Source: Halopseudomonas nanhaiensis
GTDB taxonomy: Bacteria; Pseudomonadota; Gammaproteobacteria; Pseudomonadales; Pseudomonadaceae
Direction of reading: 5' to 3'
Length of the DNA: 64,000 nucleotides
Assembly: GCF_020025155.1 (NCBI RefSeq)
Contig: NZ_CP073751.1
Coordinates: 868,001-932,000 of the forward strand
Every line of letters starts with the position of its first letter. Positions within the stretch are counted from its first letter, which is position 1. The notes under the pieces were generated by a model. It did not search any database and was not told the origin of the DNA. It saw nothing but the letters and a program-made list of their open reading frames with translations. The position numbers and the translations under genes were made by a program. Below are positions 1-9,478 of the stretch, piece after piece.

Positions 1-736
1 TGAAGCGGCCCATCTCCTCGCCGCGGGCAAGGCTAGGTGCAACTTCGTTGTAGCGCCGGCTGTGCAGTTGGCGGCGGGTCGGTGCAATCTGTCCGGCCCA
101 GACGGTCTCGATCGCCGCGACGATCATCGCGCCGACCAGTATCACCGCCATCGGGCCGGCGGGCGTGTCGAACAGGCACACTGCGCGCTCGTTGCGGGCG
201 AAGAGCCGGGGTACGTTTTCTGCGGTCACCCGGTTCACCGAAAACAGATCGCCAGGCACATAGATCATCTCGCGCAGGGTGCCGCTGAACGGCATGTGTA
301 CCCGATGGTAATCGCGGGGCGATAGGTAGACCGTGGCGAACTGACCGCCTTGAAACAGCGCGGCATGCTCGGGATTGCCGCCGACCAGCTCCAGCAGGCT
401 GTAGCTGTGGCCCTTGGCCTGGAAGATGCGACCATGCTCAATGGTCCCGAGCTGACTGATCACGCCGTCGGCTGGGCTGACAACGCAGCGCTCGTCGCCC
501 TCGATCTCCCGCGCGCCCGGTTTGAGCTCGCGGGTGAAGAAATCATTGAAGGAGGCGTGCGTGGTGGGGTCATGCTCCAGCGCTTCGCTCATGTCTACCT
601 GATAGCGTTTGACGAACCAGGTGATGAAGGCATTCTTCAGCCAGGGCCACCTGCAATCGGCGATCCTGCCCGCAGCTCTCGAGATGAGGTGCTGCGGAAG
701 CAGATATTGAAGGATGATAAACAAGCGATCGCGCAT
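1..736 (-). CDS. psd: Phosphatidylserine decarboxylase proenzyme, C-terminus beyond window
   Basis: Converts phosphatidylserine to phosphatidylethanolamine at the inner membrane. About 245 codons are present, starting at an ATG read leftward from 736 (protein begins [15 protein letters not shown]). The segment [11 protein letters not shown] holds the charge-relay Asp and [15 protein letters not shown] the catalytic His. The LGS(T) self-cleavage site that creates the pyruvoyl group lies about 250 residues into this family, so it is just past the left edge and cannot be checked. The gene follows rhdA by 9 bases and is probably in the same transcript. Identity is strong; only the 3' end is missing. 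Confidence 0.95.
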   Translation of the reverse strand, partial: MRDRLFIILQYLLPQHLISRAAGRIADCRWPWLKNAFITWFVKRYQVDMSEALEHDPTTHASFNDFFTRELKPGAREIEGDERCVVSPADGVISQLGTIEHGRIFQAKGHSYSLLELVGGNPEHAALFQGGQFATVYLSPRDYHRVHMPFSGTLREMIYVPGDLFSVNRVTAENVPRLFARNERAVCLFDTPAGPMAVILVGAMIVAAIETVWAGQIAPTRRQLHSRRYNEVAPSLARGEEMGRF

Positions 737-745
737 GCGGATTCC

Positions 746-1549
746 TCAGGGTTCAACAGGGGTGTCGGGATGATTGCCCCACTCGGACCACGAGCCGGCA
801 TAGGCCTTGACACTGGGGTAGCCGAGAATGCGGGCGACGAGATAGGTGAATCCGGATCGATGGTGGGTCTGGCAATGGGTGACGATGTCCTTGTCCGCCG
901 TGATACCCAGTTGCTCCAGCTGTCGCTGAATGTCCTCGCGGATGCGCAGCCCGCGCTGTGGGTCCATCCCGGCGGTCCATTCGAAGTTGACCGCGCCTGG
1001 TATGTGGCCACCCTTCTTGGCGAGCACCTTCTGGGCGCTGTATTCCTCCGGCGACCGTGCATCCCAGATAACCCGGTGGGCCTCTCCCAACCGCGCCTTC
1101 ACCTCATCCAGGGTAGCGGTGTAGTCAGCATTCACTTCCAGCACCGGCTGCGTAGGCTCGACCTGGTTGGGCTCGGTCTCGAGCGGAAGACCTTCGGCCT
1201 GCCAGGCGTGAATTCCACCATTGAGATAGCTGTACGCATGGTGCCCGATCGAGTCGAGCAGCCAGGCAAAGCGCCCGGCCCAGCCGCCACCTTCGTCATC
1301 GTACAGGATGTAGTGCAGATCCGGATGGTGGCCTATGGTGCCGAGAATCTGTACCAGTTGGTCCTCCTCGGGAAGCAGTCCGGGGACGGGCGCCGGCGAG
1401 GTGATGCTGCCTGGGGCGACATGCACGGCGCCGGGGATGTGGCCGGCAAGATACTGATCGGATTTGCACAGATCGACGAGTCGAAATTGTCTGGCCTCGA
1501 GCGGCTGCGGTAGCTGCTCTGGCTCGATGAGCATTGGAAGGGAAGACAT
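746..1549 (-). CDS. rhdA: Thiosulfate sulfurtransferase (tandem rhodanese)
   Basis: Transfers a sulfane sulfur from thiosulfate to cyanide or another thiophilic acceptor through a persulfide on the active-site cysteine. The 267-residue protein has the two-rhodanese-domain layout: an inactive N-terminal domain and a C-terminal domain carrying the loop HCQTHHRSG, with Cys about residue 226. That loop matches the Azotobacter/Pseudomonas RhdA type rather than generic CRxGx[R/T] loops. The ATG at 1549 gives MSSLPMLIEPEQ. It lies 22 bases after the HDOD gene and 9 bases before psd, all on the minus strand, suggesting a three-gene unit. Confidence 0.93.
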   Translation of the reverse strand: MSSLPMLIEPEQLPQPLEARQFRLVDLCKSDQYLAGHIPGAVHVAPGSITSPAPVPGLLPEEDQLVQILGTIGHHPDLHYILYDDEGGGWAGRFAWLLDSIGHHAYSYLNGGIHAWQAEGLPLETEPNQVEPTQPVLEVNADYTATLDEVKARLGEAHRVIWDARSPEEYSAQKVLAKKGGHIPGAVNFEWTAGMDPQRGLRIREDIQRQLEQLGITADKDIVTHCQTHHRSGFTYLVARILGYPSVKAYAGSWSEWGNHPDTPVEP

Positions 1550-1571
1550 GTGGGCTCCGCGTCTGTGAGTG

Positions 1572-3140
1572 TCAGGCTCTGGTCTTGAACGCTTCCAGCG
1601 CCCTGAGAAGGCAATCGACCGTTTTGATCAGCGCTGCCGCCCGCTTGTCGTCAAGCAGGGGCTGATCTGGCCCGTTACTGGTGTAGACCAGTCCGAGAAG
1701 GGCGCCGTTCAGCATCAGCGGCAGCAGATGATACGAGCGGTCGGAGCTGATGGTCTTCAGCGGAGCCGGCAGCAACGACGCCAGCCGTGTTTGCGCCTGC
1801 CGGTCCATATCATGCCGCGTCGAGCTGGCTAGCCAGTCGCCCCATGCATTGCCACGGCACGGGCCCAATGCGGTGCCGGTGGGCCGATCGTCGCCTGAAT
1901 AGCCCGCGCTGACACTGATCACCAACTGCTGCTGGCGACCATTATACAGTGCTATCCAGCATTCACTCACGCCCAACCCCTCAATGATTGCATTGAGCGC
2001 GGTGGACATCAGGTCTGCCAGGGTGGCGAACCGGCTAGGCCGGTTCAGCAGGTCAGCGCAATGGCGCCGCCATGCGGCCGGATCGGCGCGCTGGCCTCTC
2101 GTCGAGGAATCGTTCGGAGGTGTGGCGTGAGAAGCGCGCGTATTGCAGCGGGTAGCCCGGGGCCACAACAATGCTTCGGCAGGGTGCCACAGCCCTGCCT
2201 TGCTGCTTTGCCGGTGTGCGCTGGCCACCGCGTTTTCATGCGTGTCGCGCTGCACTGCGGGCAGCGCCGCGCCCAGGTACAGGGCGATGAGCTGTTGCCA
2301 GCGCCGGGTATGGCGTGCTTCCCAGTCGTGATGGCTGGCGAGCGCGATGCCGTTGGTCATCAATAGACTGTTGGCTGGCTGGGTGAGCCATCGGTAGAGC
2401 TGTTTGTCGGCATCCAGTTTGAGCTGTTGTTCATGGGGGTGATCGGTATCACGGGCGATATGCAGCGCTTTGACGATCGTCTTGCGACTGGTGCCAAGGG
2501 AGCGATAGCCCTGCAGGATCCAGGGCGGCAGCCACCAGTCTTCGGCGATCTGCTGGGCCAGCGCCAGGACGTCGGAGCTGTCGAGAAAGACCGCATCGGC
2601 CTTCGAGCGAAAGGCATCGGGGAACAGGTGGCGTGCGTCCCACTGCTCGAACATGTCCGGGCGCGTGTAGATCATTGCCCAGCAGGGGGCCAGGAACAGC
2701 AGACAAGCCAGAGACATCTCATGCCACAGTCGGGCCATACGGTGGGCAAACAGACCATGAGCCTGCATCTGGGCGTGTTCGCTGATGCTCAGCAGCTGCC
2801 GGTAGGCGAGTGGCAGCTCGTCTTGTTCGATTGTCGGGATGGATTTGAGAACCAGCGCGAGACGCTGGGTGCCCAGCAGACCGCAAGCCTGCTCGAGCGT
2901 CAGAATGTCGATATCCCGGGAGCGGGCCGACTCGCCAGCGGCTCTGCATATCTGCAGGGCGACCACCGGTGCCTGCATGATCTCGCGGGTGAACTCGGTA
3001 ATGCTGAGCAGATCGCTTTCAAGCAGACCGATCAGGCGTTCCAGCTGATTTTTTTCCGCCGGCAACACGATTTTACTCAGGCTTTGGCGCAGGGTGCCGA
3101 TATCGTCATCAATGCCGAGCGGTGTCTGGGCTGGGATCAT
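1572..3140 (-). CDS. HDOD domain protein with C-terminal GAF-like domain
   Basis: A 522-residue putative signalling protein. The N-terminal 300 residues look like an HDOD domain: a helical LIGLLESDLLSITEFTREIM segment and VALQICRAAGES, followed by the LLGTQRLALVLKSIP helix. A polar linker of about 50 residues follows (near 305-355). Residues about 370-520 resemble a GAF fold (FATLADLMSTALNAIIEGLG; LLPLMLNGALLGLVYTSN). HDOD proteins are usually non-catalytic relatives of HD phosphohydrolases and act in signalling, often with motility or second messengers. No HD metal motif is visible. It is divergent from motA with 116 bases between starts. The fold call is by eye and the ligand is unknown. 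Confidence 0.75.
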   Translation of the reverse strand: MIPAQTPLGIDDDIGTLRQSLSKIVLPAEKNQLERLIGLLESDLLSITEFTREIMQAPVVALQICRAAGESARSRDIDILTLEQACGLLGTQRLALVLKSIPTIEQDELPLAYRQLLSISEHAQMQAHGLFAHRMARLWHEMSLACLLFLAPCWAMIYTRPDMFEQWDARHLFPDAFRSKADAVFLDSSDVLALAQQIAEDWWLPPWILQGYRSLGTSRKTIVKALHIARDTDHPHEQQLKLDADKQLYRWLTQPANSLLMTNGIALASHHDWEARHTRRWQQLIALYLGAALPAVQRDTHENAVASAHRQSSKAGLWHPAEALLWPRATRCNTRASHATPPNDSSTRGQRADPAAWRRHCADLLNRPSRFATLADLMSTALNAIIEGLGVSECWIALYNGRQQQLVISVSAGYSGDDRPTGTALGPCRGNAWGDWLASSTRHDMDRQAQTRLASLLPAPLKTISSDRSYHLLPLMLNGALLGLVYTSNGPDQPLLDDKRAAALIKTVDCLLRALEAFKTRA

Positions 3141-3256
3141 GCTGTCGGCAACCTATATACTGAACGGGCTTTTTCCGCAGACTATAACGCGAACGATGCA
3201 ACTTTGCTGCCACCGGAAAGCCCCTTCCAGATTTCTTTCGTGAGATACAACGGCCT

Positions 3257-4111
3257 ATGCTGAAAATTGCCGGATTCCTTGTTGTCATCGGCTGTGTGCT
3301 GGGTGGCTTTGTACTATCGAAAGGTCAGTTGGCGGCGCTGTGGCATCCCAACGAGATTCTGATCATTGGCGGCGCGGCATTCGGCGCGTTCCTCGTTGCC
3401 AACAACATGGCCACGGTAAAGAAGGTATTCGCCAAGGTGCCGGCGGTTCTGTTCGGTCATCGTTTTGGCAAGCCGTTTTATCTGGACGTGCTCGGCGTGC
3501 TGTACGAGATCCTCAACAAGTCCCGCCGTGAGGGCATGATGTCGATCGAGGCGGATATCGAGGCGCCGGCCGAAAGCCCCATCTTCAGCAAATATCCGGC
3601 GATCCTGAAAGACAAGCACATGACCGAGTTCATCTGCGACTACCTGCGGATCATGTCCAGCGGCAACATGGCGCCCCACGAGCTGGAAGCCCTGTTCGAT
3701 GTGGAAATCTCCAGTCTTACCGAAGAGCTGCAGGGCCCCTCCCATGCGGTCACACGGGTCTCCGACGCGCTGCCGGGCTTCGGTATCGTCGCGGCAGTGT
3801 TGGGTATCGTGATCACCATGGGCATCCTTGGCGACGCAGACAACGCCCAGATCGGTGAAAAGGTCGCCACTGCTCTCGTCGGAACCTTCCTGGGTATTCT
3901 CGCCGCCTACGGCTTCGTCGGACCTTTTGCGGCGGCGATGGAGCATGAGGCGACCGAGGAGGCGAATACCTACGAAGCGATCAAGATGTGCCTGGTTGCC
4001 AGCGCCCAGGGTCTGCCGCCGGCCCTTGCGGTAGAGTTCGGCCGCAAGGCGCTGTTGCCGGAACATCGGCCAAGCTTCACGGAGCTGGAAGAGTCGGTGA
4101 AGGGGCGCTAA
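3257..4111 (+). CDS. motA: Flagellar motor stator protein MotA
   Basis: Inner-membrane stator subunit which, with MotB, conducts ions and drives flagellar rotation. The 284 residues are normal for the MotA family with a long cytoplasmic loop. TM1 starts at the N-terminus (LKIAGFLVVIGCVLGGFVL). TM3/TM4 are around residues 170-225 (LPGFGIVAAVLGIVITMGIL and VATALVGTFLGILAAYGFVG) and contain the conserved Pro of the PGFGIVAAVLG motif. The gene is followed after 3 bases by motB, so translation is probably coupled. The upstream region is shared with the divergent HDOD gene; a TATACT at 3156-3161 and a TATAAC at 3183-3188 are possible -10 boxes without convincing -35 partners. Confidence 0.96.
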   Translation: MLKIAGFLVVIGCVLGGFVLSKGQLAALWHPNEILIIGGAAFGAFLVANNMATVKKVFAKVPAVLFGHRFGKPFYLDVLGVLYEILNKSRREGMMSIEADIEAPAESPIFSKYPAILKDKHMTEFICDYLRIMSSGNMAPHELEALFDVEISSLTEELQGPSHAVTRVSDALPGFGIVAAVLGIVITMGILGDADNAQIGEKVATALVGTFLGILAAYGFVGPFAAAMEHEATEEANTYEAIKMCLVASAQGLPPALAVEFGRKALLPEHRPSFTELEESVKGR

Positions 4112-4114
4112 ACG

Positions 4115-5149
4115 GTGGACAACAGCCAGCCGATCATCGTCAAGCGCATCAGCCGCAAGGCCGCAGGCCACCATGGTGGCTCCTGGAAGATCGCCTTCGC
4201 CGACTTCGCCGTGGCGATGATGGCTTTCTTTCTGGTGATGTGGCTCCTGTCCACGGCGACGCCGGAACAGCTGAAGATGATCTCCGGTTATTTCAACGAT
4301 CCCATCGGCTTTTCCGAAGGCGGCAGCCCCTTCGCGATCGATCTGGGCGGCACGCCCACGGTATCGCCCCAGGAAACGCTGAACGATGCCGAATTCGACG
4401 ACACGCCGTTGCCACTCAGTCCCGATACGGTGGAGCAACTCGCCGAGCAGGCCGAGCAGAAGCAACTCGATCTGCTGCTGCAGGAGTTGCAGAACCGCAT
4501 CGATACCGAGCCGGTACTGCAGAAGTTCAAGGACCAGATATTGCTGGAGATCACTGCCGACGGGCTGCGTATTCAAATTGTCGATGCGGAGAATCGCCCG
4601 ATGTTCGCCAGCGGCAGTCCGCAGTTGCAGCCGTATTTCGAGGAAATCTTGCTCGCGCTCAGTGACACCATCGCCAAGGTGCCGAAGAAGATCAGTATCG
4701 GCGGGCATACCGACGCGCAGCCGTTCCGCGGCCGGGCTGGCTACGGTAACTGGGAGCTGTCGGCAGAGCGCGCCAACGCCGCAAGGCGCACATTGCTGGT
4801 AGCGGGCTACCCGGAAGAACAGGTCGCTCGGGTGGTGGGGTATGCCGACTCGGCGCTGTTCGACCGCGCCAACCCGCTCAACCCGGTCAATCGGCGCATC
4901 GATATCATCGTCTTGAACAAGCGCGCCGAAGACCAGCTGCTGGATGCCGGAGGGTCGGCTCCAGCGGATGCACCTGAATCGGCAGAGGAGAGCAAAACGT
5001 CTGTTGAGCCACCCTTGCCTTCCGCCGAGGCGGAGCCCGCGAAGTCAGCCGGTCAGGAACCCGGTCCTGCCGACATGCCGGCAGCCGCCCCGCGCTCGCT
5101 CAACCTGTTCGACGATGCCGGTCGCCTGCAGGAGCTCGACCAGCCTTGA
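4115..5149 (+). CDS. motB: Flagellar motor stator protein MotB
   Basis: Peptidoglycan-anchored stator partner of MotA. It starts at GTG 4115, three bases after motA. A single TM follows a basic N-terminus (KIAFADFAVAMMAFFLVMWL), with the ion-carrying Asp at about residue 30. An acidic, Gln-rich linker leads to the OmpA-like peptidoglycan-binding domain (SIGGHTDAQPFRGRAGYGNW ... NRRIDIIVL). After this domain there is an unusual Pro/Glu/Ala-rich tail of about 70 residues up to residue 344, longer than in E. coli MotB. The stop codon abuts the stop of convergent rsgA with no intervening base. Confidence 0.96.
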   Translation: MDNSQPIIVKRISRKAAGHHGGSWKIAFADFAVAMMAFFLVMWLLSTATPEQLKMISGYFNDPIGFSEGGSPFAIDLGGTPTVSPQETLNDAEFDDTPLPLSPDTVEQLAEQAEQKQLDLLLQELQNRIDTEPVLQKFKDQILLEITADGLRIQIVDAENRPMFASGSPQLQPYFEEILLALSDTIAKVPKKISIGGHTDAQPFRGRAGYGNWELSAERANAARRTLLVAGYPEEQVARVVGYADSALFDRANPLNPVNRRIDIIVLNKRAEDQLLDAGGSAPADAPESAEESKTSVEPPLPSAEAEPAKSAGQEPGPADMPAAAPRSLNLFDDAGRLQELDQP

Positions 5150-6190
5150 TCAGTCCTTGGCGAGGGTCGCCAGGATGTGCCGGTAACTCTCCATTCGCAG
5201 CGGGCTGATCTTCCCGTCCCCCACTGCGCCAAGCAGGGCGCAGCCGGGCTCGTGAAGATGCTGACAGTCGCGAAAGCGGCACAGGCCGAGAAACGGACGG
5301 AACTCGATGAAGCCTTCCAGCAGTTCCTGGCGGCTTATGTGCGTGAGCCCGAATTCGCGGATGCCCGGCGAGTCGATCAGATCGCCCCCTGCCGGGAAGT
5401 GGAACAGCTTCGCTGTGGTGGTGGTGTGGGTGCCCTTGGCGGTGGTCTCGGACAGCGCGCCAACACGCAGATCCACCCCGGGTAGCAGCACATTGATCAG
5501 CGACGACTTGCCCACGCCCGATTGCCCAACGAAAACACTGATTCGATCCTTCAATGCCTCCCTCAGGCCGTCCAGCCCTTCGCCCGATCCGGCCGACAGG
5601 CACACGGTCTGGTAACCCAGCTCTGCGTAATCGTCCAGCCAGGCGCGAATGTGCACAAAGTCGCCGCCGTCCAGGAGGTCGGCCTTGTTCAGAACCAGAA
5701 GCGGTTCCAATCCGGACTGCTCTGCGGCGACAAGGTAGCGGTCGATCAGATTGGTGTGCGGGGTCGGCAGCGGCGCGAAGACGATAACCAGACGGTCGAC
5801 GTTGGCCGCCACCGGCTTGAGCTGACCGCGATGATCCGGTCTGTACAGCTCGCTGTGACGAGGCAGGTGTGCAACGATCACGCCGCCTGCCTGGTTGTCC
5901 GGCCGCCATACGACCCGGTCGCCGGTGACCAGTGCAGGCAGGTTGGCACGTCGATGGCAGCGTCTGATGGTGCCGGCCGAGGGCCCCTGGGTGGCCTCGA
6001 CGTCCACCTGCACCCCGAAATGTGCAATGACCAGCCCCTCTTCCTCGGGGCCAAGATCGCCGCCCAGGAGCTTTTCGGCGGCCAGTTCGCCGCGGCGGCC
6101 GGCGCGCTCGCTGCGCTCGTCCTGGATCTTCTGGATACGCCAGTTCTGGCGGCGGGTCAGATTGCGTTTGGCCATGGCTCGGGGGGTCAT
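5150..6190 (-). CDS. rsgA: Small ribosomal subunit biogenesis GTPase RsgA
   Basis: Circularly permuted GTPase that checks late maturation of the 30S subunit and is stimulated by 30S binding. The 346 residues show an N-terminal OB-type region, then the permuted motif order: G4 (LVLNKADLL) precedes the Walker-A-like G1 ([12 protein letters not shown]) and G3 (DSPGIREFG). A C-terminal zinc knuckle follows ([15 protein letters not shown]). The start at 6190 gives [20 protein letters not shown], a basic N-terminus typical of the family; ATG at residue 6 is an alternative. It is divergent from orn (66-base gap), a widely kept pairing in Pseudomonas. Confidence 0.96.
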   Translation of the reverse strand: MTPRAMAKRNLTRRQNWRIQKIQDERSERAGRRGELAAEKLLGGDLGPEEEGLVIAHFGVQVDVEATQGPSAGTIRRCHRRANLPALVTGDRVVWRPDNQAGGVIVAHLPRHSELYRPDHRGQLKPVAANVDRLVIVFAPLPTPHTNLIDRYLVAAEQSGLEPLLVLNKADLLDGGDFVHIRAWLDDYAELGYQTVCLSAGSGEGLDGLREALKDRISVFVGQSGVGKSSLINVLLPGVDLRVGALSETTAKGTHTTTTAKLFHFPAGGDLIDSPGIREFGLTHISRQELLEGFIEFRPFLGLCRFRDCQHLHEPGCALLGAVGDGKISPLRMESYRHILATLAKD

Positions 6191-6256
6191 TGGAATATGC
6201 CGCAGTCTAGCATGCAGCGCTTATACTGATGGCACTCAACTTCGCACAGGACATTT

Positions 6257-6799
6257 ATGCAGAACGCCGACAACCTGATCTGGATCGACCTGGAAATGAC
6301 CGGCCTCGATCCAGACAACGATGTGATCATCGAAATTGCCACCATCGTGACCGACTCGCAGCTCAACGTGCTCGCCGAGGGTCCGTCGATGGCGGTCAAG
6401 CAGCCGGACGCGCTGCTGGACGGAATGGATGAGTGGAATACCCGCCAGCATGGGCAGTCCGGCCTTACGCAGCGCGTCAAGGACAGCACCATCAGCCTTG
6501 CCGAAGCCGAGCGGCTGACCATCGACTTCCTGAGTCAATGGGTGCCCGCGGGTCGCTCGCCGATGTGCGGCAACAGTATCTGCCAGGATCGGCGCTTTCT
6601 GTATCGCGGCATGCCCGAGCTGGAGCGCTATTTCCATTACCGCAATCTGGATGTTTCGACGCTGAAGGAGCTGGCCGCGCGCTGGGCGCCGGAGGTCAAG
6701 AACGGCTTCCACAAGCAGAGTACGCATCTGGCCATGGACGACATCCGCGACTCCATCAACGAGCTCCGGCACTACCGGGAACATTTCATTCGCTATTGA
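6257..6799 (+). CDS. orn: Oligoribonuclease
   Basis: 3'-5' exonuclease that degrades RNA dinucleotides, including pGpG from c-di-GMP turnover, so it feeds back on second-messenger signalling in pseudomonads. The 180 residues are the normal length. DEDDh residues are seen in [20 protein letters not shown] (Asp and Glu), in the central [11 protein letters not shown] segment, and in [12 protein letters not shown] (His and Asp). The gene starts 66 bases from divergent rsgA; a TATACT at 6222-6227 could be its -10 box. It is convergent with queG, 45 bases from that gene's stop. Confidence 0.97.
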   Translation: MQNADNLIWIDLEMTGLDPDNDVIIEIATIVTDSQLNVLAEGPSMAVKQPDALLDGMDEWNTRQHGQSGLTQRVKDSTISLAEAERLTIDFLSQWVPAGRSPMCGNSICQDRRFLYRGMPELERYFHYRNLDVSTLKELAARWAPEVKNGFHKQSTHLAMDDIRDSINELRHYREHFIRY

Positions 6800-6844
6800 G
6801 GCGCACGCCAGAGATGTCGCTGGGATGCGACTACGGGCGCATCG

Positions 6845-7909
6845 TCATGCCGCGCCGTGTTGCGCCAGCGCCCATTCGACGTGCTCGCGCACCAGCTCGG
6901 ATGAATGATGTCGTCGGCTGCGCAGTGCTTCGATTACCGGAATGCTGGCGCTGGCGTTACCCAGCCCGACGGCAAGATTGCGCAGCCAGCGTTCGTAGCC
7001 GATGCGCCTGATCGGCGAGCCCTCGGTGTTGCGCAGAAAGTGCTCCTCATCCCAGCGAAACAGCGACACCAGGTCTGCCTGGTCGAGGTCGTGACGCGGA
7101 GAAAAGTCCGCCTCGCCCGTTGGGCGAGCGAAGCGATTCCAGGGGCATACGAGCTGGCAGTCGTCGCAGCCGAAGACGCGATTGCCCATCTTTGGGCGCA
7201 GCTCTTCGGGTATGGCGCCCTTGAGCTCGATGGTCAGATAGGAAATGCAGCGTCGAGCATCGAGAACGCGATCGCCGACGAAGGCATCGGTCGGACATTT
7301 ATCCAGACACGCAGTGCAGCTGCCGCAGTGTTCCTGCAGATACGGCGCATCAGTCGGCAGCGGCAGGTCGGTATAGAGCTCTCCGAGAAAGAAAAAGCTG
7401 CCGGCCTTGCGGTTGATCAGCATAGTGTTCTTGCCGACCCAGCCAAGCCCGGCACGGCCTCCCAGCGCGCGCTCCATCACCGGGGCGCTGTCGACGAAGG
7501 CGCGGAATCCGAACGGACCGATCATGGCCTGGATCTGCTCGGCCAGTTGCTGCAGGCGCTTGCGCATCAGCTTGTGATAGTCGCGGCCCAGGGCATATCG
7601 CGATACATAAGCCGTGTCCGGCTGGGCCAGCCGCCGCACCATATCGCTGTTAGCCGGTAGGTAATCCATGCGCACCGAGATGACCCGCTGGGTGCCGGGG
7701 ACCAGCTCGGCCGGCCGGGTGCGCTTGCTGCCATGGCTGGCCATCCACTGCATCTCGCCATGGAACCCGGCGCGCAGCCAGGCGTCGAGCCAGGCTTCAT
7801 GCTCGGTGATGTCCGGCTCGCTGATGCCGGTCTGTTGAAAGCCGAGTTCCGTGGCGGATTCGCGGATACGCTCGGCCAGCTCGGCGTAATCGATCGGGGT
7901 ATCTGGCAT
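6845..7909 (-). CDS. queG: Epoxyqueuosine reductase
   Basis: Reduces epoxyqueuosine to queuosine, the last step of wobble-base modification in tRNAs with GUN anticodons; cobalamin- and iron-sulfur-dependent. The 354 residues include the double 4Fe-4S ferredoxin-type motif CGSCTACLDKCPTDA and GCDDCQLVCPWN at about residues 190-255, the hallmark of the family. A C-terminal HEAT-like helix pair (LRNLAVGLGNA ... REHVEWALAQHG) completes it. It is divergent from nnr across a 60-base gap with a TATAAT box, the conserved arrangement in Pseudomonas. Confidence 0.96.
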   Translation of the reverse strand: MPDTPIDYAELAERIRESATELGFQQTGISEPDITEHEAWLDAWLRAGFHGEMQWMASHGSKRTRPAELVPGTQRVISVRMDYLPANSDMVRRLAQPDTAYVSRYALGRDYHKLMRKRLQQLAEQIQAMIGPFGFRAFVDSAPVMERALGGRAGLGWVGKNTMLINRKAGSFFFLGELYTDLPLPTDAPYLQEHCGSCTACLDKCPTDAFVGDRVLDARRCISYLTIELKGAIPEELRPKMGNRVFGCDDCQLVCPWNRFARPTGEADFSPRHDLDQADLVSLFRWDEEHFLRNTEGSPIRRIGYERWLRNLAVGLGNASASIPVIEALRSRRHHSSELVREHVEWALAQHGAA

Positions 7910-7938
7910 GGAAGGCTGGGGTCGAATGCAGGGTGGGG

Positions 7939-7944
7939 TATAAT
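7939..7944 (+). promoter_or_regulatory. Candidate -10 box for nnr operon
   Basis: A perfect TATAAT lies in the 60-base gap between the divergent starts of queG (7909) and nnr (7970), 26 bases before the nnr ATG. No good -35 hexamer is visible 16-18 bases upstream, so the assignment rests on the -10 match and position alone. Confidence 0.4.
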
Positions 7945-7969
7945 TTTGCCAGATATCCCACTCGGTGAC

Positions 7970-9478
7970 ATGTCCATGCGATCAACGTTACCCCGACAAC
8001 TCTATAGTGCCGCCCAGACGCGGGCCCTCGATACCCGTATCATTGCCGCAGGCGTATCGGGCTTCGAGCTCATGCGCCGTGCAGCGGGGTCGGTATGGGA
8101 GGCCATTCGCGAGCGCTGGCCGGACATGCACCGAGTCACGGTGCTGTGCGGCGGGGGCAACAATGGCGGCGACGGCTACCTGGTAGCCCGCTTCGCGCAC
8201 GAGGCCGGTTGGCCGGTACAGGTGTTCACGCTGGTCGACCCTGAGCAGCTGGCGGGGGATGCCGCAAGCGCGCGTGATGCCGCTCAGGAAGTTGGGGTGG
8301 CGATACTGCCGTGGCGGCGCGACGCCGCCCTTGCAGGTGTCGTGGTCGACGCCATGCTGGGCACCGGGTTACGTGGCGAGGTTCGCGAGCCGTTTCGCGG
8401 GGCAATCCGCGCAGCGAATGCCAGCGGATTGCCGGTGGTCGCAGTCGATATTCCCAGTGGTCTCGATGCCGACCGTGGCGTGGTATTAGGCGAGGCCATC
8501 CGCGCAGACCTGACGGTCACCTTCATTGCTGCCAAGTTCGGTCTGTTTACCGGACAGGGGCCTGATCAGGTGGGCGAGCTGTTCTATGCACCGTTGGACG
8601 AGGTGCCGGTGGACGCGGTCCCGGCGATGGCCGAGCGACTCGATTGGTCGCAGTGGTCCGGCTTGCTCGGGAAGCGGCCGAAAGGCGCACACAAGGGAAT
8701 GTTCGGTCATGTGCTGCTGATCGGCGGTGACCATGGAATGGGCGGCGCGATCATGCTCGCGGCTGAAGCTGCCTTGCGCAGCGGCGCTGGCCGCGTCAGC
8801 GTGGCCACGCGCAGCGAGCACATGGCACCGCTGCTTTCACGGTGTCCGGAAATCATGGTGTGGCCCTCCCAGAGGGCGGACGATGTGGACGACCTGCTGG
8901 AGCGGGCCGATGTCGTTGCGGTAGGTCCGGGCCTGGGTCGTCAGGAATGGGGACGATCGATGTTGCGCAAGGCGCTGGGCTCCGGCAAGCCACTGGTGAT
9001 CGACGCCGATGCGCTGAACGAGATCGCCGCAGACCATCCGCAGGGGCGCGATCTTGGTGCGCACTGCATTATCACGCCCCATCCCGCTGAAGCCGGCAGA
9101 TTGCTCGAATGCAGCACGCGTGACGTTCAGGCCGACCGCTACGAGGCGGCGAAGAGGTTGGCGCTGCGTTACGGTTGCGTGGTCGTGCTCAAGGGTGTCG
9201 GCAGTCTGGTCGCCGGGCCGCCGGAGTCCACAATGCCGGTATCGCTGTGCGCCGCTGGTAATCCGGGCATGGCGACCGCGGGTATGGGCGATGTCCTGAC
9301 AGGGCTTGCCGCCTCGCTGCTTGCGCGGCGAGGTGACGCGGGACAGGCGGCTCGTCTCGCGGTGCTGGTGCATGCCATGGCTGGGGATGAGGCTGCACGG
9401 GACGGGGAGTGGGGCGTCCTGGCCAGCGACCTGATCGCACCTATCAAGCAGATTCTCAACGCAAGGGTGGAGCAATGA
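7970..9478 (+). CDS. nnr: Bifunctional NAD(P)H-hydrate epimerase / ADP-dependent dehydratase
   Basis: Repairs hydrated NAD(P)H: the N-terminal YjeF_N domain epimerises R-NAD(P)HX and the C-terminal carbohydrate-kinase-like domain dehydrates S-NAD(P)HX with ADP. The epimerase half shows GGGNNGGDGYLVAR and VVAVDIPSGLDAD. The dehydratase half shows IGGDHGMGGAIMLA and the nucleotide-site motif NPGMATAGMGDVLTGLA near residue 445. The open frame extends further upstream, but that part overlaps queG. The ATG at 7970 (MSMRSTLPRQLYSAAQTRAL) fits the family N-terminus; a second ATG two codons later is possible. Its TGA overlaps the tsaE ATG (ATGA). Confidence 0.95.
   Translation: MSMRSTLPRQLYSAAQTRALDTRIIAAGVSGFELMRRAAGSVWEAIRERWPDMHRVTVLCGGGNNGGDGYLVARFAHEAGWPVQVFTLVDPEQLAGDAASARDAAQEVGVAILPWRRDAALAGVVVDAMLGTGLRGEVREPFRGAIRAANASGLPVVAVDIPSGLDADRGVVLGEAIRADLTVTFIAAKFGLFTGQGPDQVGELFYAPLDEVPVDAVPAMAERLDWSQWSGLLGKRPKGAHKGMFGHVLLIGGDHGMGGAIMLAAEAALRSGAGRVSVATRSEHMAPLLSRCPEIMVWPSQRADDVDDLLERADVVAVGPGLGRQEWGRSMLRKALGSGKPLVIDADALNEIAADHPQGRDLGAHCIITPHPAEAGRLLECSTRDVQADRYEAAKRLALRYGCVVVLKGVGSLVAGPPESTMPVSLCAAGNPGMATAGMGDVLTGLAASLLARRGDAGQAARLAVLVHAMAGDEAARDGEWGVLASDLIAPIKQILNARVEQ

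Noticed and set aside
3314-4708. 464-codon minus-strand frame across motA and motB
   Set aside because: Composition (His/Arg/Leu/Gln-rich) is typical of an antisense shadow, and both motA and motB are intact family members.
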